Source: Phocoena phocoena (Eukaryota; Chordata; Mammalia; Artiodactyla; Phocoenidae). Taken from it: a stretch of DNA of 64,000 nucleotides. Below are positions 10,377-51,255 of this stretch, one piece after another. Within the stretch, counting starts at the first letter, position 1; every line of letters begins with the position of its first letter. The DNA is taken from contig NC_089232.1 of the NCBI RefSeq assembly GCF_963924675.1, positions 31,012,842-31,076,841 on the forward strand. The letters run 5' to 3'. Position numbers and translations under genes: made by a program. Under the pieces are notes generated by a model, which was not told the origin of the DNA, searched no databases, and saw only the letters and a list, made by a program, of their open reading frames with translations.

Positions 10377-11815
10377 TTGGAAATCTACAGAGATAAAATA
10401 ATTAGTCATAAAGGTATATGTACCAGGATGCTTACTGCAACATTGTTTGTAGTGGTGGGGAGGGGGAACAGGTGTAAAATACTAGAAGACATAAGGGAGA
10501 CATTCACTGGAACACAAAAATATTGGGGAATTAAACACCAATATCACATCAATGGACAGATCTCCAGACAGAAAATCAATATAGAAACACTGTTCTTAAA
10601 CAACACAGTAAACTGGTTTGACTTAATAGATATATAAAGAAAATTGCATTCAAAACAGCAGAATACGCATTCTTTTCAAGTACACCAGGAACATTCTCCA
10701 GGATAGATCACATAATAGTCCACAAAATAAGTCTCAGTAAAGTTTAAAAGATTGAAATCATGTCAAACATCTTTTCCAACCACAACACTATGAGACTAGA
10801 AATCAACTACAAGAAACAAAAAAGTGCAAAAAACACAGTACAAACATGTGGAGGCTAAACAATATGCTACTGAACAACCAATGGGTCACTGAAGAAATCA
10901 AAGAGGAAATCAAGAAATACCTGAAGACAAATTAGAAAACAAAAAGGCAATGACCCAAAAGATATGGGACCCAGCAAAAGCCGTTGTAAGAGGGTAAGCC
11001 ACATTACCCCCTGGTAACTGTAAGTTTGTTTTCTGCATCTGTGACTCTATTTCTGTTTCGTAGATAAGTTCATTTGTACCCTTTTCTTAGATTCCACATA
11101 TAAGTGATATCATATGATATTTGTCTTTCTCTGACTTACTTCACTCAGTATGACAATCTCTAGGTCCATCCATGTTGCTGCAAATGGCATTATTCCATTC
11201 TTTTTTATGGCTGAGTAATATTCCATTGTATATATGTACCATATCTTCTTCATTCATTCCTCTGTTGATGGATGTTTAGCTTGGAAGCATCTTAAGTGCC
11301 CATCAATAGATGAATGGATAGAGAGGTATATAAATATACATACATATAGATATATATATTTACTATATATAATGAATATATAAAATAAATATATATAGAA
11401 AAAATATATAGAAAGAAATATATTAGATATATATAAAATTATATATTAGATATTCCTTCCTATATATTATGTAGCAAGGAATATATTATACATAATATAT
11501 ATAAAGGAATATTACTGAGCCAGAAAAAAGAATGTAATCATGACATTTGTGACATCATGGATGGACCCAGAGGGTATTATGCTAACTGAAATAAATCAGA
11601 CAGTGAAAGATAAACACTGTGCGATTTCACATATATGTGGAATCTAAAAAACAAAACAAATGAACACACATAACAAAACAGAATCATAGTTACAGAGAAT
11701 GAACAGGTAATTGTCAGAGGAGAGAAGGTCATGGGAAGGAGTGAAATAGGTGAGGGAGATTAAAAGGTACAAAAACAAACAAAAAATAGGTGAAACCTGA
11801 ATGTATGTCAATGAA
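10377..11815. mobile_element. Rearranged L1 remnant
   Basis: Several L1 pieces. About 10377-10500 resembles an L1 3' region and about 10500-11000 an ORF2 segment, both plus strand and full of stops. About 11010-11280 is an L1 3' region on the minus strand (with TCCATCCATGTTGCTGCAAA). About 11285-11815 is a 3' region again on the plus strand. The opposite orientations meeting near 11285 suggest a 5' inversion. Confidence 0.75.
11320..11510. repeat. AT-rich microsatellite
   Basis: Dense TATA/ATAT low-complexity sequence inside the L1 3' region. Confidence 0.85.
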
Positions 11816-12240
11816 TGCCATTTATCACTTATTCAATTTGCCACTGAAAAAATTGTGGCATATTCTGTGGACTCTTTGCTGCTTTTAAAATAACAATTAA
11901 TTAGATCCATATTAGTTGAACTGGAGGATATCTATGATGCAAGTTTAAGCGAGAAAAGAAAGTTGCAAGTAATACCCATGGTGTAACCACATTTTTAAAA
12001 ATAACAAAACCCCAAAGTACTTACAGACATGTGCATCTGTATGCATGCAAAGTGAGATGTGGAAGCTTACAAACTAATGGGGGGAGGATAAGGTGATTAT
12101 TAATCATTTCCTTATTTATCTACATTGTTTCACTTGTGGCAGTGAGCATGTGTTACTTTTCTAAAAATAAAATAAGGTCCTTTAAGAAAAAGTAAAAAAA
12201 TAAGAGGAATCTCCCAAGGAAGAACATAGAAAATGGACCA

Positions 12241-12669
12241 GTGTGGCTAACGGGGGCCAAAAATAAAATGGGACAGGCAGTCATGACAGACCTGGGATTC
12301 AGTCACATACTCTGTGTTCGTAGAAAAACCACGAACAAAAACTTTAAAGACTTTTATTCTGCTAAGGGTCCTACGTAGAAAAGCCCCAATCAAGAAGCTC
12401 CAATGACAGCCAATCATTGATCATGATGGGAGGACTTGTAGTCAGTCTGCAAGGGCCATCCAATCCCCTTACAAGTCTCCCAGCTATGGCTTCTGAGGGT
12501 TTCACTTTTAAAAATCCCTCACCCCTTTCCCCCACTGAGAACACAATTTCAGTTTCAGCTGAGGGCTGTGTATCCCCAGTTTGCAAACCTTGTGAACAAT
12601 AAAGCTGTCTTTTTGCTTCAAGATAACCCTGATTCTTTTCTGGGTGTTATTTCTAATTTAGGACAACAC
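12241..12669 (+). mobile_element. Solo LTR of a class I endogenous retrovirus
   Basis: Starts TGTGGCTAACGGGGGCC and ends ...GGACAACA, with a polyadenylation signal AATAAA at 12598-12603 followed by a T-rich stretch. This is the usual layout of a gammaretrovirus-like LTR. No internal region adjoins it. Boundaries are by eye. Confidence 0.6.
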
Positions 12670-12837
12670 AGTTGTAACTTTAATACTTTATTAAAGTTTT
12701 TAATAAAGCTTTAAAATATATATATAATATATAATAAAATAATAAAGTTTTAACAAAATTTTCAAAGCTTAAAAAATACTTCTGCTGTATCCATTGGAAG
12801 GAATTTTATTTGGAACAAAATAAAGGAATGAAGTATT

Positions 12838-13169
12838 TTCTTTTAATTTTGGTTGCGTTGGGTCTTCGATGTTGCACGCGGGCTTTTTTAGTTGCATCGA
12901 GAGAGGGCTACTCTTCGTTGGGTGAGCAGGCTTCTCATTGCAGTGGCTTCCCTTGTTCCGGAGCACGGGCTCTAGGCGTGCGGGCTTCAGTAGTTGTGGC
13001 TCGCGGGCTCTAGAGCACAGGCTCAGAAGTTGTGGCGCATGGGCTCAGTAGTTGTGGCACACGGGCTTAGTTGCTCCGCGGTATGTGGGATCTTCCTGGA
13101 CCAGGGCTCGAATCCGTGTACCCTGCATTGGCAGGCGGATTCTTAACCACTGCGCCACCAGGGAAGCCG
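12838..13169 (-). mobile_element. CHR-type SINE, long form
   Basis: Reverse orientation. Flanked by a 14-bp direct repeat AGGAATGAAGTATT at 12824-12837 and 13170-13183. Confidence 0.93.
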
Positions 13170-13278
13170 AGGAATGAAGTATTGATACATGCTATAACAT
13201 AGATGAACCATAAAAGCATAATGCTAAGTGAAATAAGCCTGTCACAAAGAACTGCATATTTTATGTTTCTGTTTATAC

Positions 13279-13729
13279 TGATGAAATAATATTATTTTTA
13301 AGGCAGGACAAGAAAAATTTTAAACATAAAATTCTCTCTCTGCCTGTTTGGGCTACTACCCTTGTTGCACTGTACATCTGTATGATATATTAACCAGCTC
13401 TCTTTAGCAGATGTAGGAATGCCTGCTCAACCATAAAAACAATTTTTTCCTGGTGCCAGCAAGGTAGCTTCTTAGGATATAACATTTACTTTTTAATCTT
13501 GTAAGGGGTCACCAATTACCCACTTCTTGCCTTATACAAGGAGATCTGAACTATGTAGACTGTCAATACATCATTTGATATATAACCTTTTGTCTCCAAA
13601 ATGTATATAACTGTGCTTTAACTTCTAATGGGCAAAACAGTCCTCAGAGCTTTCTGAAAGACTGTCTTCTATTGGCTCGAATAAAATTATTTCCTTCTTA
13701 GATTGACTACTAATAATTTTTCATAGACA
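13279..13729 (+). mobile_element. 5' LTR of the provirus
   Basis: About 451 bp, from TGATGAAATAA to ...TTTTTCATAGACA. It matches the interrupted 3' LTR along its length, including CAAAATGTATATAACTGTG, AACTTCTAATGGG and CTCAGAGCTTTCTGAAAGA. It carries an AATAAAATT polyadenylation-type signal near 13680. Confidence 0.82.
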
Positions 13730-14462
13730 TTTGCATAGCATAGCCAGCAGGATATCAGAGATACCCATCAGAGGACACCTGGAGACTACCTGAACTGGTT
13801 GTTGTTCAGTACCAGCTCAGGTCCTTTGAGTTCCACTGGCTTCTCAGTACTTTTCAGGTGTTCCTGTAAGTTCTCCAGCTCTTATTGTTTTAGGTGATGG
13901 TCCTACAAATTTTATTCAAGCTGATTTTACTTAAGACTTGGAGTCTTAAAGAGCACTGGTACATTTCTTAGGGACTTAGGGGGATCTGGGTGGGAGGCTC
14001 AGGGAAACCCAGATAGGTGGCCAGGTTTTTGTTAAATTTGGCTTAATTGAAAAACAAGTAGATATATGGTCTGAACAAACAGCTAGTGAAATGAGAGGCT
14101 GAATTATTCCACTCCGAAGAAAAGGGACATTTGCTCCCTCTGGCCACAAGGTGTCCTCAGGCAACTGAGAACTTAGTGGAAATGTCTGAGGATTAATCCT
14201 TGCGACATGGAGCAGTCTCACAGGAAATCCCAGTACTATTAAGTCATTTCTGCTCTTCCTGAGACACATGATGTAAAGACTGATCATCTAGTGCTCTGAG
14301 CACCCAAAGCAGTTTTAGACTATCAGAGGGAAGAACAGAGACATGTAAAAGAGTCAAACCAGTCCAAGGTTAACTCTCTGAGGAGCTAGACTCAGAAGCA
14401 GCACACATTCGATACACCACACTGTTCTCAGAAAGTTGTTGAATTAGGCTACCAAATTAATA

Positions 14463-14606
14463 ATGGGAAATTGTTCCTCAAAGGCCAAGCAGCTCCCTGA
14501 CAGACAGGCATCTATGGGAACCCCAGCTGGGCTTATGTATTACACTTACGGAACTGATACCTGCAAGAGCTTACTTAGTTGGGAACTGTGGAAAGTCACG
14601 CCCTGA
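14463..14606 (+). pseudogene. Endogenous retrovirus gag start remnant
   Basis: A 47-codon open stretch beginning Met-Gly-Asn, the usual N-myristoylation start of a gammaretroviral matrix domain. It lies about 730 bp after the 5' LTR and ends in TGA at 14604-14606. No continuous capsid or nucleocapsid frame follows. Non-functional. Confidence 0.55.
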
Positions 14607-15404
14607 AAATGACCAAGATGGGTCTCTTTCTGACATTCCCAAACTGGCTTTGCATATGCAGTTATATAATGCCAGCTTGATAAACATCTTTTCAGAATTC
14701 AGACCCTAAGGGAACAAGATCTTCTAGGAGGGACTTGCTTTTCTCTCCCTATGCCTTGAGATGTAAGTGTTCTACCAGGACTCTCAGGAACTCTTACCTT
14801 ACTCTTATCTAAACCATCTCCAATTCCTGAGACCGAGAGGAAAAAAGGTGGAAAAGAGGCTTTTTTAAACTCATGCAGATAAACTTAACTTACTCCAATT
14901 GTTATTTACAAACTAGTGAGTTTATATTGTAATACCTGATTCATGACTAGACTTGAAAATGAAGCTATGAGATCTTTGGTTGTGTCTGTCTATACGTGTG
15001 TATGTTATAGATATGATATATCTTTACGTTCGGATGGCTTTACCAAAATTAAATGCCAATTAATGTAAATTAGCTCTATTTAATTGGCTTAAATAAAACT
15101 AAGCTCTTATGTAAATACTCAGAAATATAAAAGAAACTAACCCAAATGAATTTCAGTTTCACTGGAAAATATTCAATGTTAAATTAATATTTGGTATCAA
15201 AATTAGTTTAAATTTTTTGGTTTAACTGACACAGATGTGTCTGTGGAACCATCAACATTAAGTACTAGGTTTACTAGAAGTCAAATAAGATCTTACAATC
15301 TCTGTTAAAAAATTTGTCAGCAAGAAAAGAACTTGATTTGATGAGGCCAAGTTTCATTGTCAATTGCAAATTAGATCTTTAACCATACATTTTAAAGTCT
15401 TTTT

Positions 15405-15649
15405 GTTTTTTTGCGGTGCGCGGGCCTCTCACTGTTGTGGCCTCTCCCGTTGCGGAGCACAGGCTCCGGACGCGCAGGCCCCGGACGCGCAGGCCCCGGA
15501 CGCGCAGGCCCCGGACGCGCAGGCCCAGCAGCCATGGCCCACGGGCCCAGCCGCTCCGCGGCATGTGGGATCTTCCCGGACTGGGGCACGAACCCATGTC
15601 CCCTCCATCAGCAGGCGGACTCTCAACCACTGTGCCACCAGGGAAGCCC
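15405..15649 (-). mobile_element. Short CHR-2-like SINE with internal 15-bp tandem expansion
   Basis: Flanked by TAAAGTCTTTTT at 15393-15404 and 15650-15661. The body has four head-to-tail copies of a 15-mer (CCCGGACGCGCAGGC) at 15465-15524; other copies in this window have one. Confidence 0.95.
15465..15524. repeat. Tandem repeat, 15 bp x 4, inside a SINE
   Basis: Units at 15465-15479, 15480-15494, 15495-15509 and 15510-15524. Units 2-4 are identical; unit 1 differs only at its first base. Confidence 0.97.
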
Positions 15650-17576
15650 TAAAGTCTTTTTACCATTTACGGACAGCTATTGTTGTACTCCGATGCTTTT
15701 GAAAAAAAATGCTTCATCTTCAAGAATATTCATAGAAAGAAACTTTTGACAAGTACAGGTTTCTGATATCTTTCAAATCATACCACAAATCTGGGTAAGA
15801 AATTAAAGAGTTCTAATGGAAAACCAAATGGCTTCATAAACTGTTAACAGATGATCAAGATCAACAAGGATTAGCTACATAGGACTGAGTGAACTGATGA
15901 ATATGGTTATAATTTTTATGGCTTTTTGTCTGAAATATTTTTGGCTTTTAATCTTTGTTTTCCAGTTTTAAGGAAATCTTTCCTCTTAAGCTAATAATGA
16001 CTTACAGCAACTGGGTAAGTTGTACATTTTTAAGCAGAATTGAAATATTTATCCTTTCTCTCAATTACTTCAGAATTTGGAAACTCTTAGTAAATATTCT
16101 TATTTTTAGGCAATATAGTTATTTGTATAAGTTCAATAAGAATCTGTTCTCCTTATAACAGGACATAATTGGAAACATTGGTTATATTAACATGGCTTTG
16201 ACTGGAATGTTGTATTACAGAATATGATAGAATCAGATATGACCAAATAACTTTAAAGAACTAAGGTGAACTTTACGGAGCTATAAAGCCCCTTGGAAAA
16301 CAACCTGGTACCCTGCTTTCAGTGTTCTCAGCAGCCTTACCAGGTAAATAAAGAAGTCCACCTGCTGGCTGGTGCAGGAATCTCAAGATATTTTGGGGAC
16401 CTTGAGAAGAAAGGAATTCACCCAAATCTATAGATACCACAGGCAGAATCTGATAGCAAGCCCTTGATGTGGCTTGCCCACCCTTGACAGGCCTTTTAAA
16501 AGTTTAACCTGAGATTCCTTATGAAAACTTCCAGCAAAGCCAATTTAAAGAGCCTACATAATCAATTACACTTATGTAAATAATTAAGATAAGTTTATTG
16601 AAGCCAGGCTTATTTTGCAAACAAATTAGTCTTTTTTTTCTTTCTTTTTCTTTTTTTTTTTACAAATTAGTCTTAATTTGGCTATATTTGGTGGAAATGA
16701 GGATAATTTTAGAGAGAAAAATTACTTGTGGATATTCAATTCTAGCATTGTTCGTGTCTTTGGGGTTTTATATTTACTACCTAGGACTCACTTCCTGAAG
16801 GGCTCCTCATTACTATGTTATATTATTGTAAAGTTTAATTAACTTTTTAAAGGACATTCTAAGTTTCTTTCTGAAGCTGATCCCAGTAGTCTGTCTTTGG
16901 GCAAAGATCAGTTGTCCCATGACCTGCAACCAGGCAGGTTATGCATATTGGGAAAGACATTATTTAAAGGGCCATCTCCAACCTAGATAGAAAGACCCTT
17001 ACCAGGTACACTTGACTAGCTCATACACAGTAAAACTAAAGGAAATTGACTTTTGGATCCTTATTTCCCACTTTAGAAGGGTCCTGCACTGGGCTGGTCT
17101 ATAGAGAAGACTGCTGACCTCAACTCACTTTAAAACAGTGCTCAAATAGAAGAGAAACTACACCCACACTAGGACAAGAAGACAATGACATCAGAAGTAG
17201 ACAGCTATCTTGAGATGCTGGACCTGACTTATATGATTATTTATAGTGTTTTATTGATTTCGTGGACTTTTGCATATATCAATTTTTTCTATCATGGGCA
17301 CAAAACCTAAGTAGGGTTTAAAATTAATTCAATTGTTGGCTTTACAGTGAGTAATCTACGACAGATTCTTCCGGGTGTACCTTGGTGGATTTCTTCTCTC
17401 CAAGGCTCTAACTGGATGGTCCTTAGAAATTTTATTTTAGAAGGAAGATACGCTAGGACTGTGCCAGCTACCACTGATATCACTAAGTGAGACCCTCTTA
17501 TTCAGCCAATGAATGACATTTGTTCAGAACCTGACTATAAATACTCCTTTTCACTAGATATTAAATATATTACTTA

Positions 17577-17923
17577 GGGCTTCCCTGATGACACAGTGGC
17601 TGGGGGTCCACCTGCCAATGCAGAGGACACGAGGTCGATCCCTGGTCCGGGAAGATCCCACGTGCCGCGGAGCAGCTAAGCCCGTGCACCACAACTACTG
17701 AGCCCGCGTGCCACAACTACTGAGGCCTGGGCGCCTGGAGCCTATGCTCCGCAGCGGGAGAGGCCACCACAATGAGAAGCCCGCATACCGCAAAGAAGAG
17801 TAGCCCCTGCTCGCCGCAACTAGAGAAAGCCCGTGCGCAGCAACGAAGACCCAATGCAGCCAAAAATATAATAAAAATAATTAATTTTAAAAAGAGATAA
17901 TGGATATAAATAAATATATGTAT
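17577..17923 (+). mobile_element. CHR-type SINE, long form, inside the provirus
   Basis: Head GGGCTTCCCTGATGACACAG, long body, A/T-rich tail. Direct repeat ATATATTACTTAG at about 17565-17577 and 17924-17936. Confidence 0.9.
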
Positions 17924-18109
17924 ATATATTACTTAGCTCCTACCAGGATCCAATGGACTTACTGAACAATTTTATGGCCTTGCCTCTCCCCAGGTTGGTT
18001 AGGAAGATGCACGATTGGTTTTACTCACGCGCAAGGTCACCTAGAGGCAGCCTTTGAAACTGTTCCTGCCAATCTGCCTTTAATGTGAACACACTGAGAT
18101 CAGTCAGTC

Positions 18110-18840
18110 TTGCATTGGTATGATCGTTTGGTCACAATATTTATTCCTTCACTTGGAATAGAAGTTGTCATTATTCACAGAGACTTTAACAAAATTCACC
18201 CAGCAAGCCTTAAATGATAGTAACCAAGCCATTAGCTTGCTCAATTCAGAAGTTTCCATGATGAGAAAAGAGGTCCTATAAAATCACATGGCTTGGGCCT
18301 CCCTGGTGGCGCAGTGGTTGGGAGTCCGCCTGCCGATGCAGGGAACACGGGTTCGTGCCCCTGGTCCGGGAAGATCCCACATGCCGTGGAGTGGCTGGGC
18401 CCGTTGGCCATGGCTGCTGGGCCTGTGCATCCGGAGCCTGTGCTCTGTGGTGGGAGAGGCCACAACAGTGAGGGGCCCGCGTACCGCCAAAAAAAAATAA
18501 AATAAAACATCACATGGCACTAGATATTTTAACTGCTTCCCAAGAGTCTTCTAATATAACCCATATTGTGACACATATGAAAACGCAAATTTCCACTCTA
18601 AATGATCTTCTTCCCAGTTTAGGAGAAATACTAGGAAAAAGGTTTGGTTCGGGGTGGGGGGGGTCCTGCTTTAAATCTTTACTAATGGCATTCTTACTCC
18701 TGTTGGTAATTTTGATGACAGTTTGTATAACTTACAAAGTGATGGTTTCTTGCATTTTGTGCTATGTGTCACCAACTTCTACTAAAATAATAATATCTAA
18801 ACTGATTGAAACTATTGATTACATCTATAGTTCTCTATAA
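18110..18840 (+). pseudogene. Endogenous retrovirus env transmembrane-subunit remnant, split by a SINE
   Basis: After the SINE, a 108-codon open frame (18514-18840, its start being incidental) shows MALDILTAS, typical of the end of the heptad/immunosuppressive-type region of class I retroviral transmembrane subunits. A hydrophobic membrane anchor (MAFLLLLVILMTV) follows about 50 residues later. Upstream (about 18110-18290) a related coding remnant ends where the SINE inserted. The frame is broken and could not make an envelope protein. Confidence 0.65.
18295..18509 (+). mobile_element. Short CHR-2-like SINE within the env remnant
   Basis: Head GGGCCTCCCTGGTGGCGCAG, A-rich tail. Direct repeat TCACATGGC at 18284-18292 and 18510-18518. 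Confidence 0.95.
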
Positions 18841-19088
18841 AATAATGAACATGTGCAATGCACATGCAATGTAAAATTGACATAAGTCCTACTGGGCAAC
18901 TTGGAATTCACTGTCAGTGCTTGACAGACATTATACCACTACAGTCCCCCTAAAAGGAAAGAAAGAACCAGGCTTTTAGAACTGGCAATGGAGGGACATG
19001 ACAGACCCAGGGCAGGTAAGCAACCACAGGTGGCATCAAGGGACCAAATATTTGATCACCTAATGCTTTCTGTCAAAACATTAATGAT

Positions 19089-19101
19089 CAAAAGAGGGAA
19101 T
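19089..19101 (+). other. Proviral polypurine tract
   Basis: CAAAAGAGGGAAT lies directly before the TG that opens the 3' LTR, as expected for the plus-strand primer site of a retrovirus. Confidence 0.6.
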
Positions 19102-19425
19102 TGATGAAATAAAACTATTTTTAAGGGAGGACAAAAAAAATTTAAACATAAAACTTTCTCTCTGCTCATTTGGGCCAATACTCCTTTTTAGTGTGCACTG
19201 TGCTTCTACAATTATACATAAACCAGATCTCCTTAAAAGACACAGGAATGCCTGCTTGATGGTAAAGAGCAATTCTTCCTGGCACCAGAAAGGTAATTCC
19301 TTAGGCTATAACATGAGGGATGAGACATAACATGAGGGATGAGGCAGCATTGAACATGGGGCTGTTTTATTTCTTTTCCTTCTCAACTAAAGAGGGTTTT
19401 CATTTCCAGCTCAAGTGTATTTTAT

Positions 19426-19559
19426 TTTATTTTATTTATTGCTATTATTTTTTGGTTGCAGCACACAGCTTGCAGGATCTTAGTTCCCCGACCAGGGATT
19501 GAACACAGCCTGGGCAGTGAAAGTGCCGAGTCCTAACCACTGGACCGCCAGGGAATCCC
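19426..19559 (-). mobile_element. Short tRNA-derived SINE
   Basis: TTTTATTTTATTTATT tail, then GTTCCCCGACCAGGGATTGA, ending CCGCCAGGGAATCCC. It sits within the 3' LTR. Confidence 0.85.
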
Positions 19560-19692
19560 CATATTCCTTTCTTAATCCTTAATCAAGATGACTCACTACT
19601 TGCCTTGTACATGCAGATCTGGACTATGTAAACTGTTAATACATCATTTGATGTATAACTCTTTGTCTTCAAAATGTATATAACTGTGTATT

Positions 19693-22395
<2,703 letters not shown>

Positions 22396-22727
22396 CTGTG
22401 CATTAACTTCTAATGGGTAGAAAAGTCCTCAGAGCTTTCTGAAAGATTGTCTCCCGGGCTATAATCCTCAGGTTGGCTCAAATAAAATTCTCTATTGCTT
22501 TCTTAGATTGACTATTAATCAAATTTTTCGTGGACAATATAATGTCCAGAATAGACAAATCTATAGAGACAGAAGATTAGTGGGTTGTGGCAGGGGGTGG
22601 AATGGGGAATAGGAAGTGTCTTCTAATTGGTAAGGGTTTCATTTTTCGGCAGTGAATGTTCTAACATTGATTATAGAGATGGTTGCACATCTCTATGATT
22701 ACACTCAAAAAAAAAAAAAAAGCACTG

Positions 22728-22925
22728 GGGCTTCCCTGGTGGCGCAGTGGTAGAGAGTCTGCCTGCCGATGTAGGGGTCACGGGTTCGTGCCCCGGTTCG
22801 GGAAGATCCCACATGCCCCGGAGCGGCTGGGCCCGTGAGCCATGGCCGCTGAGCCTGCAGCGTCCGGAGCCTGTGCTCTGGAACGAGAGAGGCCACAACA
22901 GTGAACTGAAAAAACAAAACAAAAA
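22728..22925 (+). mobile_element. Short CHR-2-like SINE
   Basis: Head GGGGCTTCCCTGGTGGCGCA, ending GAGGCCACAACAGTGAACTG plus A-rich tail. The last GC-rich segment before the tail is missing. Confidence 0.9.
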
Positions 22926-22947
22926 CACTGAACTGTGCATTCTATCT

Positions 22948-22981
22948 TTATACATTTTTTTCCTTTATACATTTTTTTCCT
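22948..22981. repeat. Short tandem duplication
   Basis: TTTATACATTTTTTTCC occurs twice in a row. Confidence 0.8.
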
Positions 22982-23099
22982 TTTTTTTTTTTCTTTTTGG
23001 CTGCCAGCTTGGGGGATTTCAATTCCGCGACCAGGGGTTGACCCCAGGCTGTGGTAATGAAAGCCCGAAATCCTAACCATTAGGCAACCAGGGAACTCC
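22981..23099 (-). mobile_element. Short tRNA-derived SINE
   Basis: T-run, GGCTGCCAGCTTGGGGG, CGCGACCAGGGGTTGA, ending GCAACCAGGGAACTCCC. Confidence 0.85.
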
Positions 23100-23650
23100 C
23101 AAACTGTACATTTTAAATGGAAGAAATGTATGTTATGTGAATTACATCTCAAAACGTTGTTTAAAAATACTATCCACTATTAACATTTGTCTTATTCATC
23201 CCCAAAAGACTAATATTTGATATCTTTGAATAAAATCCCAAGAATGTGCACCAGATTCTAAAGACAATTCTAAAAATGGTTATCCAAAAGTATCGAAGTC
23301 TAAAGGAACTAGTCCAAACAAAACACCACATTTTGGGGCATGTACATTTCCCAATGTTTAAAAACTTTTACAAAACTTATAAAATGCAATGCAAAACACA
23401 TAATGAGTATACTGAAGTACATCTCAGAGCCCTAATTTTTCTGCTTCCCTGGAAGAGGGCTGAAATTTGTATATATTCTGAGTCAGTTGGTTTTAGAATT
23501 CTTGGGACCTATTTGCATTAAATAACTATTTCTTAAATATTTTTCAGTATACATTGAATATACCAAGGAAATTCAAATATAAAGAAAAATTCCGCTAAGA
23601 TCTAGAAATACATTCCAGGCTCTCAAAAATTTGGTTAATACCAAGAAGAC

Positions 23651-23905
23651 ATTCTTTTTTTTTTTTAACATCTTTATTGGAGTATAATTGCTTTACAATG
23701 GTGTGTACTTTCTGCTTTATAATAAAGTGAATCAGCTATACATATACATATATCCCCATATCTCTTCCCTCTTGCTTCTCCCTCCCTCCCGCCCTCCCCA
23801 TCCCACCCCTCTAGGTGGTCACAAAAAAGCACCGAGCTGATCTCCCTGTGCTATTCGGCTGCTTCCCACTAGCTATCGGTTTTACATTTGGTAGTGTATA
23901 TATGA
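23651..23905 (-). mobile_element. L1 3'-end fragment
   Basis: Starts with a T-run and TTTAACATCTTTATTGGAGT, the complement of a cetartiodactyl L1 3' end. It continues with the C-rich CTCCCTCCCTCCCGCCC segment and GAGCTGATCTCCCTGTGCTA. Confidence 0.85.
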
Positions 23906-23928
23906 AGAAGACAAATTCTTAATGAAAC

Positions 23929-24047
23929 TTTTTGTTTTTTGGCCGCGCTGTGTGGCTTGCGGGTTTTATTTCCCTGATCAGGGATGAAACCCAAGCCCCC
24001 TGCAGTGGAAGCGCCGAGTCCCGCCACTGCACCTCCAGGGAAGTCCC
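23929..24047 (-). mobile_element. Short tRNA-derived SINE
   Basis: TTTTTTGGCCGCGCTGTGTG start, GATCAGGGATGAAACCC, ending CTCCAGGGAAGTCCC. Confidence 0.85.
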
Positions 24048-24289
24048 TTGAAACTCTTTTAAGCTAAAAATAAAAACTTTTTTAATGAGATTTTTTCCGT
24101 ACAGAAAAAGCAGGAACATCCATTCAACTGTATCGGAATGAGAGAAAAGAAATCATTTCTTATATGAAAAGTAACAGATTATATGGACTCTCAATAAACT
24201 TTTATTTTAAATAAATAAACAAATCTTCCGGGAATACACGTTTGCTTGTACGTCAATCTAAAGCATTTCAGCAACGCTAAGCACTACGA

Positions 24290-24360
24290 GCGCCGCTGGT
24301 GTAGTGGTATCATGCAAGATTCCCATTCTTGCGACCCGGGTTCGATTCCCGGGCGGCGCA
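24290..24360 (+). tRNA. tRNA-Gly (anticodon CCC)
   Basis: A 71-nt cloverleaf with acceptor stem GCGCCGC (24290-24296) pairing with GCGGCGC (24353-24359), and discriminator A at 24360. The A box is TGGTGTAGTGG (24297-24307) and the B box is GGTTCGATTCC (24339-24349). The anticodon arm is CAAGA/TCTTG with loop TTCCCAT, so CCC is at 24322-24324 and reads GGG glycine codons. No CCA is encoded and no intron is present. A pol III terminator TTTT follows at 24367-24370. All stems are perfect or near-perfect, so the gene looks functional. It lies 536 bp upstream of the TIA1 start codon, same strand, as at the human locus from memory. Confidence 0.97.
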
Positions 24361-24366
24361 TCTAAC

Positions 24367-24370
24367 TTTT
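24367..24370 (+). terminator. RNA polymerase III terminator of tRNA-Gly
   Basis: TTTT, seven bases after the tRNA 3' end. Confidence 0.8.
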
Positions 24371-24895
24371 GTCCTTGCCTTAAATAATTTTTATAATCTT
24401 TTTTCTTCTGGAAACACAATTTTTCATTTCCATGAAGATTTATATTTCACTATAAATTACTATTGACACATTCGAATCTGGAGTGGAATTCAAAAAAGTT
24501 TCCTCAAGTCATGAACTAGTTAACCTTTACGCCTGCGCAGTCTGAGACATCCCCGCGCGTCGCTGGAAGAGCGGCTGCGCAACGAGTGAATATAAGGACT
24601 GAGGTGCAGCCTGGCGGCCAGGAGGTTGAAAGTGCAAGATTCTTCTGCGCCTGCGCGGCCCGGGTCACTTCGCTGGCCGCTTCAAGGCTCCCGGCTCGCC
24701 GCCATCTTGTGTTGGGGCTTCATTGTTCGCGCTGGGCCGGGTGGTTTAGTGTAATTGCCGCCGAAGCAGGGGGCGGAGTAACCTCCTGTCGGCCGAGAAA
24801 CCCAGCTATTTCACAGACAGAGCAGCTCAAAAGATTTGTGAGGTAGTGAAGGGTAGAGAGCTGGACCCGGAGGCGCCGCCGCGACAGCAGCAGCC

Positions 24896-51255
<26,360 letters not shown>

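Larger units (their letters stand above)
7101..13278. other. PCYOX1-TIA1 spacer, left part: no gene seen
   Basis: Divergent-gene spacer without a supportable gene. It contains SINEs (7645-7777, 8289-8540, 12838-13169), an ancient repeat at about 8000-8200, a mariner hairpin (10271-10355), an L1 mosaic (10377-11815) and a solo LTR (about 12241-12669). About 8560-10260 shows nothing I recognise. Confidence 0.6.

Noticed and set aside
13976..14287. 103-codon minus-strand open frame
   Set aside because: Opposite to the proviral strand, in a region between the 5' LTR and gag. No recognisable product.
15465..15524. CRISPR-like array
   Set aside because: The 15-bp units are directly adjacent with no spacers, inside a SINE in a mammalian genome.
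24586..24846. Possible upstream open frame in the TIA1 5' region
   Set aside because: It starts with GTG rather than ATG, largely lies before the likely transcription start, and is CpG-island composition.
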